Made by a program: the position numbers and the translations under genes. This document shows positions 32,530 through 41,109 of a stretch of 64,000 nt of DNA, in pieces. Each line of letters starts with the position of its first letter. Positions within the stretch are counted from its first letter, which is position 1. The notes below the pieces were generated by a model. The model ran no database searches. It had not been told where the DNA came from and worked only from the letters and a program-made list of their open reading frames with translations. This stretch comes from UBA4416 sp040389965 (GTDB lineage Bacteria; Bacteroidota; Bacteroidia; B-17B0; Aurantibacillaceae): assembly GCA_040389965.1 (NCBI GenBank), contig JAZJZF010000040.1, forward strand, positions 1 through 64,000. Reading direction: 5' to 3'.

Positions 32530-33315
32530 TTAATTTAATTTTTTAACGCCTTGTTTTTTGATGACTTCCATTTCTACCTGCAGGTTACGAAGCATATTCA
32601 TAATGCTGCCTACGTTTAGCTCTTCTTCTTTGTAATCTGTCATATTAATGCAGCAGGTATATTCCCAAAGTTCCAGCACATCTTTTAAATTTACTTTATA
32701 AGGCTGGTACATTTTATTATCGGAATGGCATTCCATAAATCCTTTTTTAACGTTGAGGTCAAAAATACGTTTGTAGGATAAGCCGTCGTCTTTGGTAACA
32801 ACAATGTAAGTATGTCCGTTCTTTACATCTTCAACTCTATCAAGGTATTTGGCAACCACAAAAGAACCTTCTTTTACAGGAGGCATACTATCGCCTTTAA
32901 TGGGAAAGGCACGGTGCTTACCGGTAGGTAAAAAAGGAAGTTTCATACGAGGCAAACGCTCCATGTATTCGGGATCGGCATAGCCTTTTAAATAACCGGC
33001 GCTGGCTTTTAAAGGAACCAGTTCCACCATATCTTTTCCGTCATCATCAATTAATACAGGAAAGAGCATACGGTTTTTGCCAATTTTCATTAAGCCGTCG
33101 AGGCTTGTCTTACTTAAATCTCCTCTTACAAGGGCATCAACTGCCACATGAAAAAAATCGGAGATGGCAATAAGCAGATCAATAGAGGGTTCGTTACGGT
33201 TTTCTTCGTAAGCACCAAGGCGCGAACGGGTAATACCTAAGTTGTCGGCTAATTGCTCCTGCGACAGTCCTTTTTGGAGGCGCAGGTATTTGAGGTTACT
33301 GAAAACTTTACTCAT
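32530..33315 (-). CDS. XRE-family regulator with S24/LexA-like domain
   Basis: About 261 residues from Met at 33315; the frame extends to 33345, but that part overlaps the promoter. HTH_3 domain: LKYLRLQKGLSQEQLADNLG, ITRSRLGAYEENRNEPSIDL. The C-terminal half has the S24 hallmark FPIKGDSMPPVKEGSFVVAK (Ser in GDSM) and YKRIF, the likely Lys of the Ser-Lys dyad. An Ala-Gly cleavage site is not evident. It resembles phage CI repressors but stands in a chromosomal context without phage genes. Probably autoregulated (see operator at 33345-33377). Confidence 0.85.
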   Translation of the reverse strand: MSKVFSNLKYLRLQKGLSQEQLADNLGITRSRLGAYEENRNEPSIDLLIAISDFFHVAVDALVRGDLSKTSLDGLMKIGKNRMLFPVLIDDDGKDMVELVPLKASAGYLKGYADPEYMERLPRMKLPFLPTGKHRAFPIKGDSMPPVKEGSFVVAKYLDRVEDVKNGHTYIVVTKDDGLSYKRIFDLNVKKGFMECHSDNKMYQPYKVNLKDVLELWEYTCCINMTDYKEEELNVGSIMNMLRNLQVEMEVIKKQGVKKLN

Positions 33316-33344
33316 GATTTTATGGGTTGCTATAAATTGTAGCA

Positions 33345-33377
33345 CGAATATACTACATAAGATAGTAATTTTGCAAA
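33345..33377 (-). promoter_or_regulatory. Promoter and possible operator of the XRE/S24 gene
   Basis: On the minus strand TTTG (33377-33374), 21 bases, TATATTCG (33352-33345). The inverted repeat TACTA (33351-33355) / TAGTA (33363-33367) lies in the spacer next to the -7 box, as expected for a dimeric repressor. One base deviates from the -7 consensus. The remaining gap to 33641 contains a second inverted repeat (TGCAGATC ... GATCTGCA) and no gene. Confidence 0.45.
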
Positions 33378-33641
33378 GAGTTTTTGTTAATTTTTTATTA
33401 ATTTGTTGTTGCCGGGGTTTTGCAGATCAGTTGAGATGGATCTGCAGAACCTTTACGGTTTTATGGGAGAACTTTGCTACCTAATTAGAGTATACGAGTC
33501 AACGAAACATAATCACTAAACTAAATCATTAGGATGATTTTCTCAAAATAATCTACCGCCATTTCGACCAATTCTACCGAACATCAGACCTTTTATAACA
33601 GTCTTTATCGGCGGACACTTGCAGTGTTAAAAACAATAACT

Positions 33642-33722
33642 ATGAAATTCCTGACGAAACTGTGGCGTGATATATTATTTCTGTTGCTCTTGGTAATTTT
33701 TCCGGAAGATAGATTAAAATAG
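33642..33722 (+). CDS. Candidate 26-residue membrane microprotein
   Basis: ATG 33642 to TAG 33720-33722 encodes a short frame: MKFLTKLWRDILFLLLLVIF followed by PEDRLK. It has a basic N-terminus and a hydrophobic stretch, as in single-span microproteins. It ends 2 bases before the convergent SatD-like stop codon. It is short enough to be chance, so I give it low confidence. Confidence 0.3.
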   Translation: MKFLTKLWRDILFLLLLVIFPEDRLK

Positions 33723-33724
33723 CT

Positions 33725-34348
33725 TTAGCCAGCCACTCCCAATATCATTTCCTTGATAGTATAATACTGTTTCATTTTCAAGCTCTTTTCACGTCGCCAG
33801 CCACTCGAAATGTTGAGGTTGAATTGTGAGGCTACTTCTTTATAATCTTTATTATTCATAAAGGCGCTGACATATTCATAATCGGTTTTTTTCCAGGAAT
33901 CAATGTAATCTTCATAAATAAAAAAAAGGTTGTTGAGATCGAGGCTTTGTTTTTCGTTGCTGGTAACCATTAAAAAGCGGCTATCGGTTTTTTTTATCTG
34001 GTTAAGTTTATCACGGGCATCAATAAGGCCAAATCCCAGGCGTTCATAGGCACTATGCTTACTTTGCACGGTTTCGATAGTGTCGTGGTATAAGACATGT
34101 TTCAATTTAAAATTGAGGTTGTTCTCTATAATACACTCCTCAATATCAAAGATCATTTGCAGGCTGCCCTGCAGATCGTTGGTAATACCCTGAAACTCGC
34201 CCGGAATAACAATATCGAGGGGCGTGATAAGGTCTTTTTTATGAAGCTTATTGATAATGGCGGTTACATTTTTAAGATCTCTCTGAAAATCAGGATCCTG
34301 AGCCTGTTTCAGGCTTCTTATTTCTGACATGAGGATGTAATGGTCCAT
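33725..34348 (-). CDS. SatD-family-like protein
   Basis: A 207-residue soluble protein. Features that recall SatD (PF16264): a start like YILMSEIRSLKQA, the core PLDIVIPGEFQGITNDLQ (SatD: GDEFQGL), HVLYHDTIETVQSK, YERLGFGLIDARDKL, and a C-terminal helix-turn-helix-like segment DYKEVASQFNLNISSGWRRE. The resemblance is from motif memory, so other families are possible. SatD proteins are of unclear function, some linked to regulation. Minus strand, single gene. Confidence 0.55.
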   Translation of the reverse strand: MDHYILMSEIRSLKQAQDPDFQRDLKNVTAIINKLHKKDLITPLDIVIPGEFQGITNDLQGSLQMIFDIEECIIENNLNFKLKHVLYHDTIETVQSKHSAYERLGFGLIDARDKLNQIKKTDSRFLMVTSNEKQSLDLNNLFFIYEDYIDSWKKTDYEYVSAFMNNKDYKEVASQFNLNISSGWRREKSLKMKQYYTIKEMILGVAG

Positions 34349-34491
34349 TATATTTTAGTATATTTGAGTAGAACTTTATAATTCAGTCACCATGAACCTG
34401 ATTCAGCATGACGTTAAAAACATTACAAATGTATACTTTTTGCGTAAATAGCGCAAAAAGTAAAAAATAATGAAAATTCTGCCCATTTATC

Positions 34492-34522
34492 TTGGTCAGT
34501 TCCAAAAGAGTCCATATATTTG
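34492..34522 (+). promoter_or_regulatory. Promoter of the rplM-rpsI-rpsB operon
   Basis: TTG (34492-34494), 20 bases, TATATTTG (34515-34522). Start predicted near 34527, giving a leader of about 31 bases to GTG 34558. Confidence 0.6.
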
Positions 34523-34557
34523 CCGCCCAAATTAGAATTAACATTAAAAATTAAGTC

Positions 34558-35016
34558 GTGGACGCATTAAGTTATAAAACAAAATTTGTCAACAAAGCCA
34601 ACGCTGAAAAAGAGTGGTTATTGGTTGACGCAGAAAATGAAGTAGTAGGTCGTTTGGCCTCTAAATTAGCGTATATGATACGCGGTAAACATAAAACAAA
34701 CTATACGCCTCACAGCGATTGTGGAGCTAACATCGTTGTTATCAATGCTGAAAAAGTTCGTTTTACGGGAGCTAAAATGGAAGATAAAGAATACGTTCGT
34801 TACACAGGTCATCCTGGTGGGCAACGTTTTGCAACTCCAAAAGAATTATTGGCTAAAAAACCGACAGAGGTTATTATCCATGCTGTTCACGGGATGTTGC
34901 CAAAAGGCCGTTTAGGAAGAGCTATCAATACAAATTTATTTGTATTTGCAGGTGCAGAGCATGATCATGCTGCACAACAACCAAAAAAAGTAGATTTATC
35001 AACAATTATTGCATAA
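34558..35016 (+). CDS. rplM: 50S ribosomal protein L13
   Basis: A 152-residue protein with L13 motifs: WLLVDAENEVVGRLASKLAY, IRGKHKTNYTPHSDCGANIV, KYIRYTGHPGG-like VRYTGHPGGQRFATP and HAVHGMLPKGRLGRAI. The start is GTG (34558), because the first in-frame ATG would cut conserved sequence. First gene of the rplM-rpsI-rpsB-tsf-pyrH cluster. Confidence 0.97.
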   Translation: MDALSYKTKFVNKANAEKEWLLVDAENEVVGRLASKLAYMIRGKHKTNYTPHSDCGANIVVINAEKVRFTGAKMEDKEYVRYTGHPGGQRFATPKELLAKKPTEVIIHAVHGMLPKGRLGRAINTNLFVFAGAEHDHAAQQPKKVDLSTIIA

Positions 35017-35021
35017 TATAA

Positions 35022-35408
35022 ATGGAAGTAATTAACACATCAGGTCGTAGAAAATGTTCGGTAGCACGTGCTTATGTATCTACAGGTACAGGTATCATCA
35101 CTATCAACAAAAGAGATTATAAAGAGTATTTCAAAACTCCAACTTTACAGTATTATGTTTTACAATCATTAAACAACGCAAAATCGGTTGGTTTATATGA
35201 TGTAAAGGTAAATGTAAACGGTGGTGGAACTACAGGACAAGCTCAGGCAGTGCGTTTAGCAATTGCTAAAGCATTAGTAGAAATCAACCCGGAATTGAAA
35301 AAAGAATTACGTGCAGAAGGTTTGGTAACACGTGACCCACGTATGGTTGAACGTAAGAAATTCGGTCAGAAAAAAGCACGTGCCCGTTTCCAATTCAGCA
35401 AACGTTAA
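35022..35408 (+). CDS. rpsI: 30S ribosomal protein S9
   Basis: A 128-residue protein: INTSGRRKCSVARAYVSTGT, TINKRDYKEYF, and the C-terminal tail RKKFGQKKARARFQFSKR reaching the P-site tRNA. Located 5 bases after rplM, as in nearly all bacteria. Confidence 0.97.
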   Translation: MEVINTSGRRKCSVARAYVSTGTGIITINKRDYKEYFKTPTLQYYVLQSLNNAKSVGLYDVKVNVNGGGTTGQAQAVRLAIAKALVEINPELKKELRAEGLVTRDPRMVERKKFGQKKARARFQFSKR

Positions 35409-35436
35409 TATTTATTTACAATACACTTATACAGAC

Positions 35437-36282
35437 ATGTCAAATACATTCAACGAATTATTAGAATCAGGTGCTCATTTTGGTCACTTAAAAAGAAAAT
35501 GGAATCCTGCAATGGCTCCTTATATTTATGCTGAAAAAAACGGCATTCATATTATTGACCTTAACAAAACTGTAGCTAAAATTGATGAAGCTGCAACAGC
35601 GTTAAAACAAATTGCACGTTCAGGTAAAAAAATATTATTTGTAGCTACTAAAAAACAAGCTAAAGATATCGTAGCAGAAAAAGTAAAAGCAATCAATATG
35701 CCATACGTAACTGAGCGTTGGCCAGGTGGTATGCTTACAAACTTTGCTACTATCCGTAAAGCAGTTCGTAAGATGTCGCAAATTGATAAAATGGCTACTG
35801 ACGGTACTTTTGATAATATCTCTAAAAAAGAGAAATTACAAATTTCACGTGAGCGTGCTAAATTAGAAACTAACTTAGGTTCAGTAGCAGACTTAACACG
35901 TTTACCATCTGCTTTATTTATTGTAGATATCACTAAAGAACATATCGCAGTAGCAGAAGCAAAACGTTTAAACATCCCTACATTTGCGATTGTTGATACA
36001 AACTCTAATCCTAATTTTGTGGATTATGCGATCCCTGCAAATGATGATGCTTCATCTTCTGTAGCGTATATCATCGAGTTAATGTGTAAAGCAATTAACG
36101 AAGGATTAGGTGAGCGTAAAATGGATAAAGAAGCAGTAGCTGCTGACGAAAAAGAAGGAAAAAATTCTAAAGAAGAAGCAGAAGAATTAGCAGAAGGTAT
36201 CACTGTTAAAGGCTCTAAAGAAGAGGAAGAAGGTGGTGCACGCAAACCAACGGCTCGTAAAAGAACAACAGCGAAAAAATAA
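35437..36282 (+). CDS. rpsB: 30S ribosomal protein S2
   Basis: A 281-residue protein starting MSNTFNELLESGAHFGHLKR; the open frame extends to 35332, but that stretch lies inside rpsI. S2 motifs: WNPAMAPYIYAEKNGIHIID, FVATKKQAKDIV, TERWPGGMLTNFATI, ALFIVDITKEHIAVAEAKRL and IVDTNSNPNFVDYAIPANDD. The C-terminus has a charged Lys/Glu tail (KEEAEELAEG...ARKPTARKRTTAKK) longer than E. coli S2, as is usual in Bacteroidota. Confidence 0.97.
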   Translation: MSNTFNELLESGAHFGHLKRKWNPAMAPYIYAEKNGIHIIDLNKTVAKIDEAATALKQIARSGKKILFVATKKQAKDIVAEKVKAINMPYVTERWPGGMLTNFATIRKAVRKMSQIDKMATDGTFDNISKKEKLQISRERAKLETNLGSVADLTRLPSALFIVDITKEHIAVAEAKRLNIPTFAIVDTNSNPNFVDYAIPANDDASSSVAYIIELMCKAINEGLGERKMDKEAVAADEKEGKNSKEEAEELAEGITVKGSKEEEEGGARKPTARKRTTAKK

Positions 36283-36302
36283 TTTTTCACTACTATAATT
36301 TT

Positions 36303-36338
36303 AACGGCCGTTCCTTAAATGGGAAGGCCGTTTTTTTT
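36303..36338 (+). terminator. Terminator between rpsB and tsf
   Basis: AACGGCC...GGCCGTT stem (36303-36332), extended by TTCC/GGAA, followed by T8. A strong terminator, so tsf expression must rely on read-through or its own promoter. Confidence 0.85.
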
Positions 36339-36376
36339 AAATAATAAATTAATAAATACATAAAATATAAAACACA

Positions 36377-37201
36377 ATGGCAATTACAGCACAAGAAGTA
36401 AACAAATTACGCCAACAAACCGGAGCAGGTATGATGGATTGTAAAAAAGCACTAGAAGAAAATGATGGCGATTTTGAAAAAGCAGTAGATTACCTTCGTA
36501 AAAAAGGCGCTAAAGTAGCAGCTAACCGCGGAGACAGAGAAACAAAAGAAGGTGTTGTTTTAGCAAAAACAACAGCTGATCACAAAAGAGGTATCCTGAT
36601 CTGGATTACTTGTGAAACTGATTTCGTTGCAATTAATGCAGACTTTATTTCTTTTGCAAATTCTATTGCTGATATCGCTTTAGAAAAGAACGCAAAAACT
36701 AAAGAAGAGATCTTAACATTATCATACAACAACGATATTACTGTAGGCGATAAATTTATGGAGCAGGTTGGTAAAATCGGCGAGAAAATTGAGATCGGTT
36801 ACTTTGAAGTAATTACTGCTGAAAAAGTAGCGGCTTACATTCACCCGGGGAACCGTGTATCTGTAATCGTTGGTTTCAACAAAGATATCGAAGATGAAGC
36901 AGGAAGAAACGTAGCAATGCAGGCAGCTGCAATGGCTCCGGTAGCTTTAGACAAAGAAGGTGTAACTCCTGAAATGTTAGAAAGAGAATTAGAGATTGCC
37001 CGCGAAGTAATTCGTGCAGAAGGTAAACCGGAAGATATGGTTGAAAAAATTGCGCAAGGTAAAATTGCTAAATTCTATAAAGAATCAACTTTATTAAACC
37101 AGGAATATATTAAAGACAGCAAATTAAATGTATTACAATACTTACAAAGTATTGATAAAGGCCTTACAGCTACTGCATTTAAACGCTATTCATTATCTTA
37201 A
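36377..37201 (+). CDS. tsf: Translation elongation factor Ts
   Basis: A 274-residue protein. N-terminal UBA-like domain with VNKLRQQTGAGMMDCKKALE and the catalytic core (VLAKTTADHKRGILIWITCE TDFV block; IHPGNRVSVIVGFNK; MQAAAMAPVALDKEGV; KFYKESTLLNQEYIKD). It is the GDP/GTP exchange factor for EF-Tu. Follows rpsB after a terminator and precedes pyrH, the common bacterial order. Confidence 0.97.
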   Translation: MAITAQEVNKLRQQTGAGMMDCKKALEENDGDFEKAVDYLRKKGAKVAANRGDRETKEGVVLAKTTADHKRGILIWITCETDFVAINADFISFANSIADIALEKNAKTKEEILTLSYNNDITVGDKFMEQVGKIGEKIEIGYFEVITAEKVAAYIHPGNRVSVIVGFNKDIEDEAGRNVAMQAAAMAPVALDKEGVTPEMLERELEIAREVIRAEGKPEDMVEKIAQGKIAKFYKESTLLNQEYIKDSKLNVLQYLQSIDKGLTATAFKRYSLS

Positions 37202-37210
37202 TTTTTTTAA

Positions 37211-37238
37211 ATCCCGATTTTTTATCGGGATTTTTTTT
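37211..37238 (+). terminator. Terminator downstream of tsf
   Basis: ATCCCGAT (37211-37218) and ATCGGGAT (37224-37231) are perfect complements followed by T8. A classical rho-independent terminator. Confidence 0.88.
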
Positions 37239-37324
37239 GTTCTTTTTTAATTATAATCATACCGAATCTTTAATATCAGATCTGCAGCATCGGTTGGATG
37301 TGCAGAAGACCATAAAATTAAACT

Positions 37325-38032
37325 ATGAAATACAAACGTATACTTTTAAAATTATCAGGAGAGGCCCTTATGGGTAATAAAGGCTTTGGCATTGACCAGG
37401 AACGCTTAATGGAATATGCAAGAGAAATTAAATCGGCTTATGATGCCGGTTGCCAGGTAGCCATTGTTATTGGCGGAGGTAATATTTTTAGAGGAATACA
37501 GGCAGAGCAGGGTGGTATGGATCGTGTACATGGCGATTATATGGGAATGCTGGCTACGGTTATTAATTCTATGGCTATACAATCGGCTCTGGAAAATCTT
37601 AAAGTCCAAACCCGTTTACAAAGTGCCATTAAAATGGAGCAAATTTGTGAACCGTTTATTCGTCGTAAAGCTGTACGTCATTTAGAAAAAGGACGTGTGG
37701 TTATTTTTGGCGCCGGTTCGGGAAACCCTTATTTTACAACAGATTCGGCGGCAGCTTTAAGAGCGATTGAAATAGAAGCTGATGTTATCTTAAAAGGAAC
37801 ACGTGTAGATGGTATTTACACTGCCGATCCTGAAAAAGATAAAACAGCAACCAAGTACGAGAGCATTTCTTTTGATGAAGCTTATGGCAAAGGCCTTGAA
37901 GTGATGGATCTTACTGCTTTTACTTTATGTAAGGAAAATAATTTGCCGATCATTGTCTTTGACATGAACAAGAAAGGAAATCTGCAAAGCCTGCTTATGG
38001 GCGAAAAAGTGGGAACATTGGTTAAGGCCTAG
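37325..38032 (+). CDS. pyrH: UMP kinase
   Basis: A 235-residue amino-acid-kinase fold enzyme: RILLKLSGEALMGNKGFGID, AIVIGGGNIFRG, DYMGMLATVINSMAIQSALE, RAVRHLEKGRVVIFGAGSGN-like RKAVRHLEKGRVVIFGAGSG and PYFTTDSAAALRAIEIEADV. It phosphorylates UMP to UDP. Separated from tsf by a terminator, so probably transcribed independently. Confidence 0.96.
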   Translation: MKYKRILLKLSGEALMGNKGFGIDQERLMEYAREIKSAYDAGCQVAIVIGGGNIFRGIQAEQGGMDRVHGDYMGMLATVINSMAIQSALENLKVQTRLQSAIKMEQICEPFIRRKAVRHLEKGRVVIFGAGSGNPYFTTDSAAALRAIEIEADVILKGTRVDGIYTADPEKDKTATKYESISFDEAYGKGLEVMDLTAFTLCKENNLPIIVFDMNKKGNLQSLLMGEKVGTLVKA

Positions 38033-38060
38033 TTTTCTCTGAATGCATTTAATATCATTT

Positions 38061-38094
38061 AATGCTGATTTGCTAAGGCGGATCAGCATTTTTT
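38061..38094 (+). terminator. Terminator downstream of pyrH
   Basis: AATGCTGAT and (G)ATCAGCATT form an 8-base stem (38062-38069 / 38082-38089) with a 12-base loop, then T6. Confidence 0.8.
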
Positions 38095-38129
38095 GTAACT
38101 TTAATATAGTAAATGTGTTATACTATCAA

Positions 38130-38264
38130 ATGAAACTCAGGAAGTACATATCTCTTATCATTACAGGCCTTTTAATAGTTGGCTTTATCAGTTCCTGCAA
38201 AACGCACCGCGATTGTAGAGGGAAAAAGAAAAGAGCCAAAACCGCTATGGGCGGGTGGTTGTAA
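38130..38264 (+). CDS. 44-residue lipoprotein with basic CRGKKK...MGGWL tail
   Basis: A 44-residue frame starting MKLRKYISLIITGLLIVGFI; the lipobox Cys follows (SSC). The mature peptide of about 21 residues is KTHRDCRGKKKRAKTAMGGW L, a pattern (Cys-Arg-Gly-Lys, then K-T-x-M-G-G-W) I recognise from short Bacteroidota lipoproteins of unknown role. I set the start at ATG 38130; an upstream extension to 38043 would lie in the terminator. It precedes the S41 peptidase gene by 18 bases, perhaps cotranscribed. Confidence 0.7.
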   Translation: MKLRKYISLIITGLLIVGFISSCKTHRDCRGKKKRAKTAMGGWL

Positions 38265-38282
38265 CCAACAGAGTAGTATTTT

Positions 38283-39923
38283 ATGAAATCACTTTTATCA
38301 CTTTTACTTTTTATTTCTATAAGTGTCTCTTCGCAAACCACAAAAAATGAGGCCGAAAAGATTGCCTCTTTTTGCCAGATATGGGGCTTTCTTAAATATT
38401 ACCATCCCGTAGTTGCCAAAGGTAGTTGCGATTGGAATCTTGAATTCAGAACGCGATTGAAAGATATTATGCCTTTGCATACCCGACAAGAGCTTAGTAA
38501 CTATTATGTAAATTGGATCTTGAGTATGGGAAAGCTAAAAACCTGTACTAGCTGTATCAATGATGTTGCTGACAGTTTAAAGTTTAACGTTGATGAGAGA
38601 TGGATGGATAATGAGTTGTTTAATGTTGAGCTGGAAGATATGCTGGTTTCCATTCAAAATAACAGATTTCAGGGAGAGCATTACTATGTAAAATACAATG
38701 GACAATATCAACATAATGTGAAATTATTGCATGAAGAGGCCTACAAAGATTCTGTATTTCCCTCTGCCGAGCTTCGGTTATTAGGGCTTGCGCATTACTG
38801 GAACGTTGTTAATTATTTTTTTCCTTATAAATATAAGATCGGGAGCGATTGGAAGTTGATTTTGGAGGAGATGATCCCAAAGTACAGAGATGCGAAAGAT
38901 ACCATGGCCTATCACCTGGCTATGCTGGAAACTGTGGCTAAAATAAACGACAGTCATGCTAACTTTGTAACAGAATATACCAATCGTTATTTTGGGTATA
39001 AATGGGCACCATTTAAGTTTAAGCTCATAGATAACAAAGCTATTGTAACCGGCTTCTATAATGAAGTGATGTGCAGGCAAAACGACATCTGTTATGGCGA
39101 TGTGTTTTTAACCGTAGATGGTAAAAGTATAAAAGATATTATAAAGAAGCAGTGGAACTATGTGCCGGCCTCCAATGATCCGGTGAAGCTCAGAAAAATG
39201 TACTTCGTTATTTTTAACGGACAAAGCGATTCGGTAAAAGTGAGTTTTGAACGAAATAACACCATCTATGAGAAAATGCTTTACCGCTACGAATACAAAC
39301 AGTTTAATGTAAGTAAGGTTAATAAGGATACAACTTATAAGATCATACCCGGCAATATAGGTTATGTGAATATGGGTGTGCTGGAGAGAAACGAGGTACA
39401 TAAGATGATGGCAGCATTAGAGCACACAAAAGCCATTATTTTCGACCTGCGAAATTATCCGAATGGTACCTTATATGATATAGCATTTTACTTAAACTCA
39501 GAAAGTAAACCCTTTGCCGCTTTCAGGGAACCAGATTTAAATTATCCGGGAGTTTACAAATATACCACTCCTTATTATTGCGGAAGTGATAATAAGAAAG
39601 CTTATAAAGGAAAGGTTGTGCTTTTGTTCAATGAAACAACCCAGAGCCACTCGGAGTTTACGGCGATGGTGTTACAAACAGCGCCCAATGTCATCAGCAT
39701 TGGTAGCCAGACATCCGGCGCAGATGGAGACGTATCATATATTGTCTTTCCCGGAAACTATAGTACGGCCATGACGGGTATTGGCGTGTATTATCCCGAT
39801 GGGCGTGAAACCCAACGTATTGGCATCGTTCCGGATATAGAAGTGAAGCCAACTATTGAAGGAATAAGGGCAAAAAAAGATGAAGTGCTGGAAAAGGCTG
39901 TTGAAATAATAAATGGAAAATAA
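38283..39923 (+). CDS. S41-family (tail-specific/C-terminal processing) peptidase
   Basis: A 546-residue secreted protein with signal peptide (ends SVSSQ). The N-terminal half is the S41-associated helical/PDZ-like region (EKIASFCQIWGFLKYYHPVV; GDVFLTVDGKSIKDIIKKQW). The S41 core has PGNIGYVNMGVLE, AIIFDLRNYPNG, KVVLLFNETTQSHSEFTAMV with the nucleophile Ser at QSHSEF, and SIGSQTSGADGDVSYIVFPG. The sequence resembles retinol-binding/CtpA-type serine peptidases. It acts outside the inner membrane; substrate unknown. Confidence 0.88.
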   Translation: MKSLLSLLLFISISVSSQTTKNEAEKIASFCQIWGFLKYYHPVVAKGSCDWNLEFRTRLKDIMPLHTRQELSNYYVNWILSMGKLKTCTSCINDVADSLKFNVDERWMDNELFNVELEDMLVSIQNNRFQGEHYYVKYNGQYQHNVKLLHEEAYKDSVFPSAELRLLGLAHYWNVVNYFFPYKYKIGSDWKLILEEMIPKYRDAKDTMAYHLAMLETVAKINDSHANFVTEYTNRYFGYKWAPFKFKLIDNKAIVTGFYNEVMCRQNDICYGDVFLTVDGKSIKDIIKKQWNYVPASNDPVKLRKMYFVIFNGQSDSVKVSFERNNTIYEKMLYRYEYKQFNVSKVNKDTTYKIIPGNIGYVNMGVLERNEVHKMMAALEHTKAIIFDLRNYPNGTLYDIAFYLNSESKPFAAFREPDLNYPGVYKYTTPYYCGSDNKKAYKGKVVLLFNETTQSHSEFTAMVLQTAPNVISIGSQTSGADGDVSYIVFPGNYSTAMTGIGVYYPDGRETQRIGIVPDIEVKPTIEGIRAKKDEVLEKAVEIINGK

Positions 39924-39992
39924 AAGAATTCCGGTATTATTTTAAATAACAATAATTGCTAAATTAGCACAACAAATCTAACCAGAATCTCT

Positions 39993-41066
39993 ATGTCAAA
40001 AGTTCACAATTTTAGCGCCGGCCCCGGTATTTTACCATTAGATGTTTTAAAACAAGCAGCAGATGCCTGTATCAATTTCGATAATATGAATTTATCGTTA
40101 CTGGAAATTTCGCACCGTAGTAAAAATTACGTGGCAGTAATGGATGAAGCACGCGCTTTAATAAAAGAATTGTTTGAAGTAGGAGATGATTATGAGGTAT
40201 TTTATTTAGGTGGCGGAGCAAGCACACAGTTTGCTATGGTTCCTTATAATTTATTAACGGATAGCGGTTATGCAGCTTATGTAAATACCGGTGTTTGGGC
40301 AAGTAAAGCCATTAAAGAATCTAAAATTATTGGTAATACGAAAGTAATTGCTTCATCGGAAGACAAAAACTTTACCTATGTTCCTAAAGGTTACGAAATC
40401 CCTAAAGATGCCGATTACCTGCATATTACATCAAATAATACCATTTATGGAACTCAAATGAAAAGTTTTCCTAAAACAGATATTCCTTTGGTATGCGATA
40501 TGAGTTCTGATATTTTTAGCCGTAAAGTAAACGCGAAAGATTTTGCTTTGATCTATGCGGGTGCACAAAAAAATATAGGACCTGCAGGAAGTACCATGGT
40601 AATGGTAAAAAAAGATATTTTAGGAAAAACAGGACGCAAAATGTTGTCGATGTTAGACTATAACGTCCATATAAAAGGAGAATCCATGTATAACACACCT
40701 CCTGTGTTTCCTGTATATGTTACTATGTTGACATTGCGCTGGTTAAAACAAAATGGTGGTATTAGCTGGATTGAAAAAATCAATCAGCAAAAAGCAGATC
40801 TTTTATATAGCGAAATCGACAGAAACTCGCAGTTTGTTGGCACTACTGTAAAAGAAGACAGAAGTAATATGAATGCCTGTTTCTTATTAGGCAAGCCTGA
40901 ATTGGAGCCTGAGTTTGATAAATTATGGAAAAGTGCCGGTATTGATGGTATTCGTGGACACAGAGATGTAGGCGGTTACAGAGCATCTATGTACAACGCG
41001 TTACCTATAGAAAGTGTACAGGTACTGGTAGATACAATGAAGGCTTTTGAGCAAAAATTTGCTTAG
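39993..41066 (+). CDS. serC: Phosphoserine aminotransferase
   Basis: A 357-residue class V aminotransferase: VHNFSAGPGILPLDVLKQAA, LLEISHRSKNYVAVMDEARA, FYLGGGASTQFAMVPYNLL, the PLP-lysine region FALIYAGAQKNIGPAGSTMV (Lys in AQKN) and IRGHRDVGGYRASMYNALPI near the end. It makes phosphoserine from phosphohydroxypyruvate for serine and pyridoxine synthesis. serA is not adjacent in the window. Confidence 0.96.
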   Translation: MSKVHNFSAGPGILPLDVLKQAADACINFDNMNLSLLEISHRSKNYVAVMDEARALIKELFEVGDDYEVFYLGGGASTQFAMVPYNLLTDSGYAAYVNTGVWASKAIKESKIIGNTKVIASSEDKNFTYVPKGYEIPKDADYLHITSNNTIYGTQMKSFPKTDIPLVCDMSSDIFSRKVNAKDFALIYAGAQKNIGPAGSTMVMVKKDILGKTGRKMLSMLDYNVHIKGESMYNTPPVFPVYVTMLTLRWLKQNGGISWIEKINQQKADLLYSEIDRNSQFVGTTVKEDRSNMNACFLLGKPELEPEFDKLWKSAGIDGIRGHRDVGGYRASMYNALPIESVQVLVDTMKAFEQKFA

Positions 41067-41109
41067 TGATATGTAAACAATAATAAAACACAAAATTCGT
41101 TTTAGAGTT

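Noticed and set aside
32530..33315. Prophage because of a CI-like regulator
   Set aside because: No integrase, structural or lysis genes are nearby; chromosomal XRE/S24 regulators are common.
35332..35436. Longer start for rpsB
   Set aside because: The extension is a shifted reading of the rpsI 3' end; S2 starts at MSNTFNELL.
37262..37315. Shared regulatory element with 33421-33460 (AGATCTGCAG / GGATCTGCAGAA)
   Set aside because: The similarity is only about 12 bases with different context; chance is sufficient.
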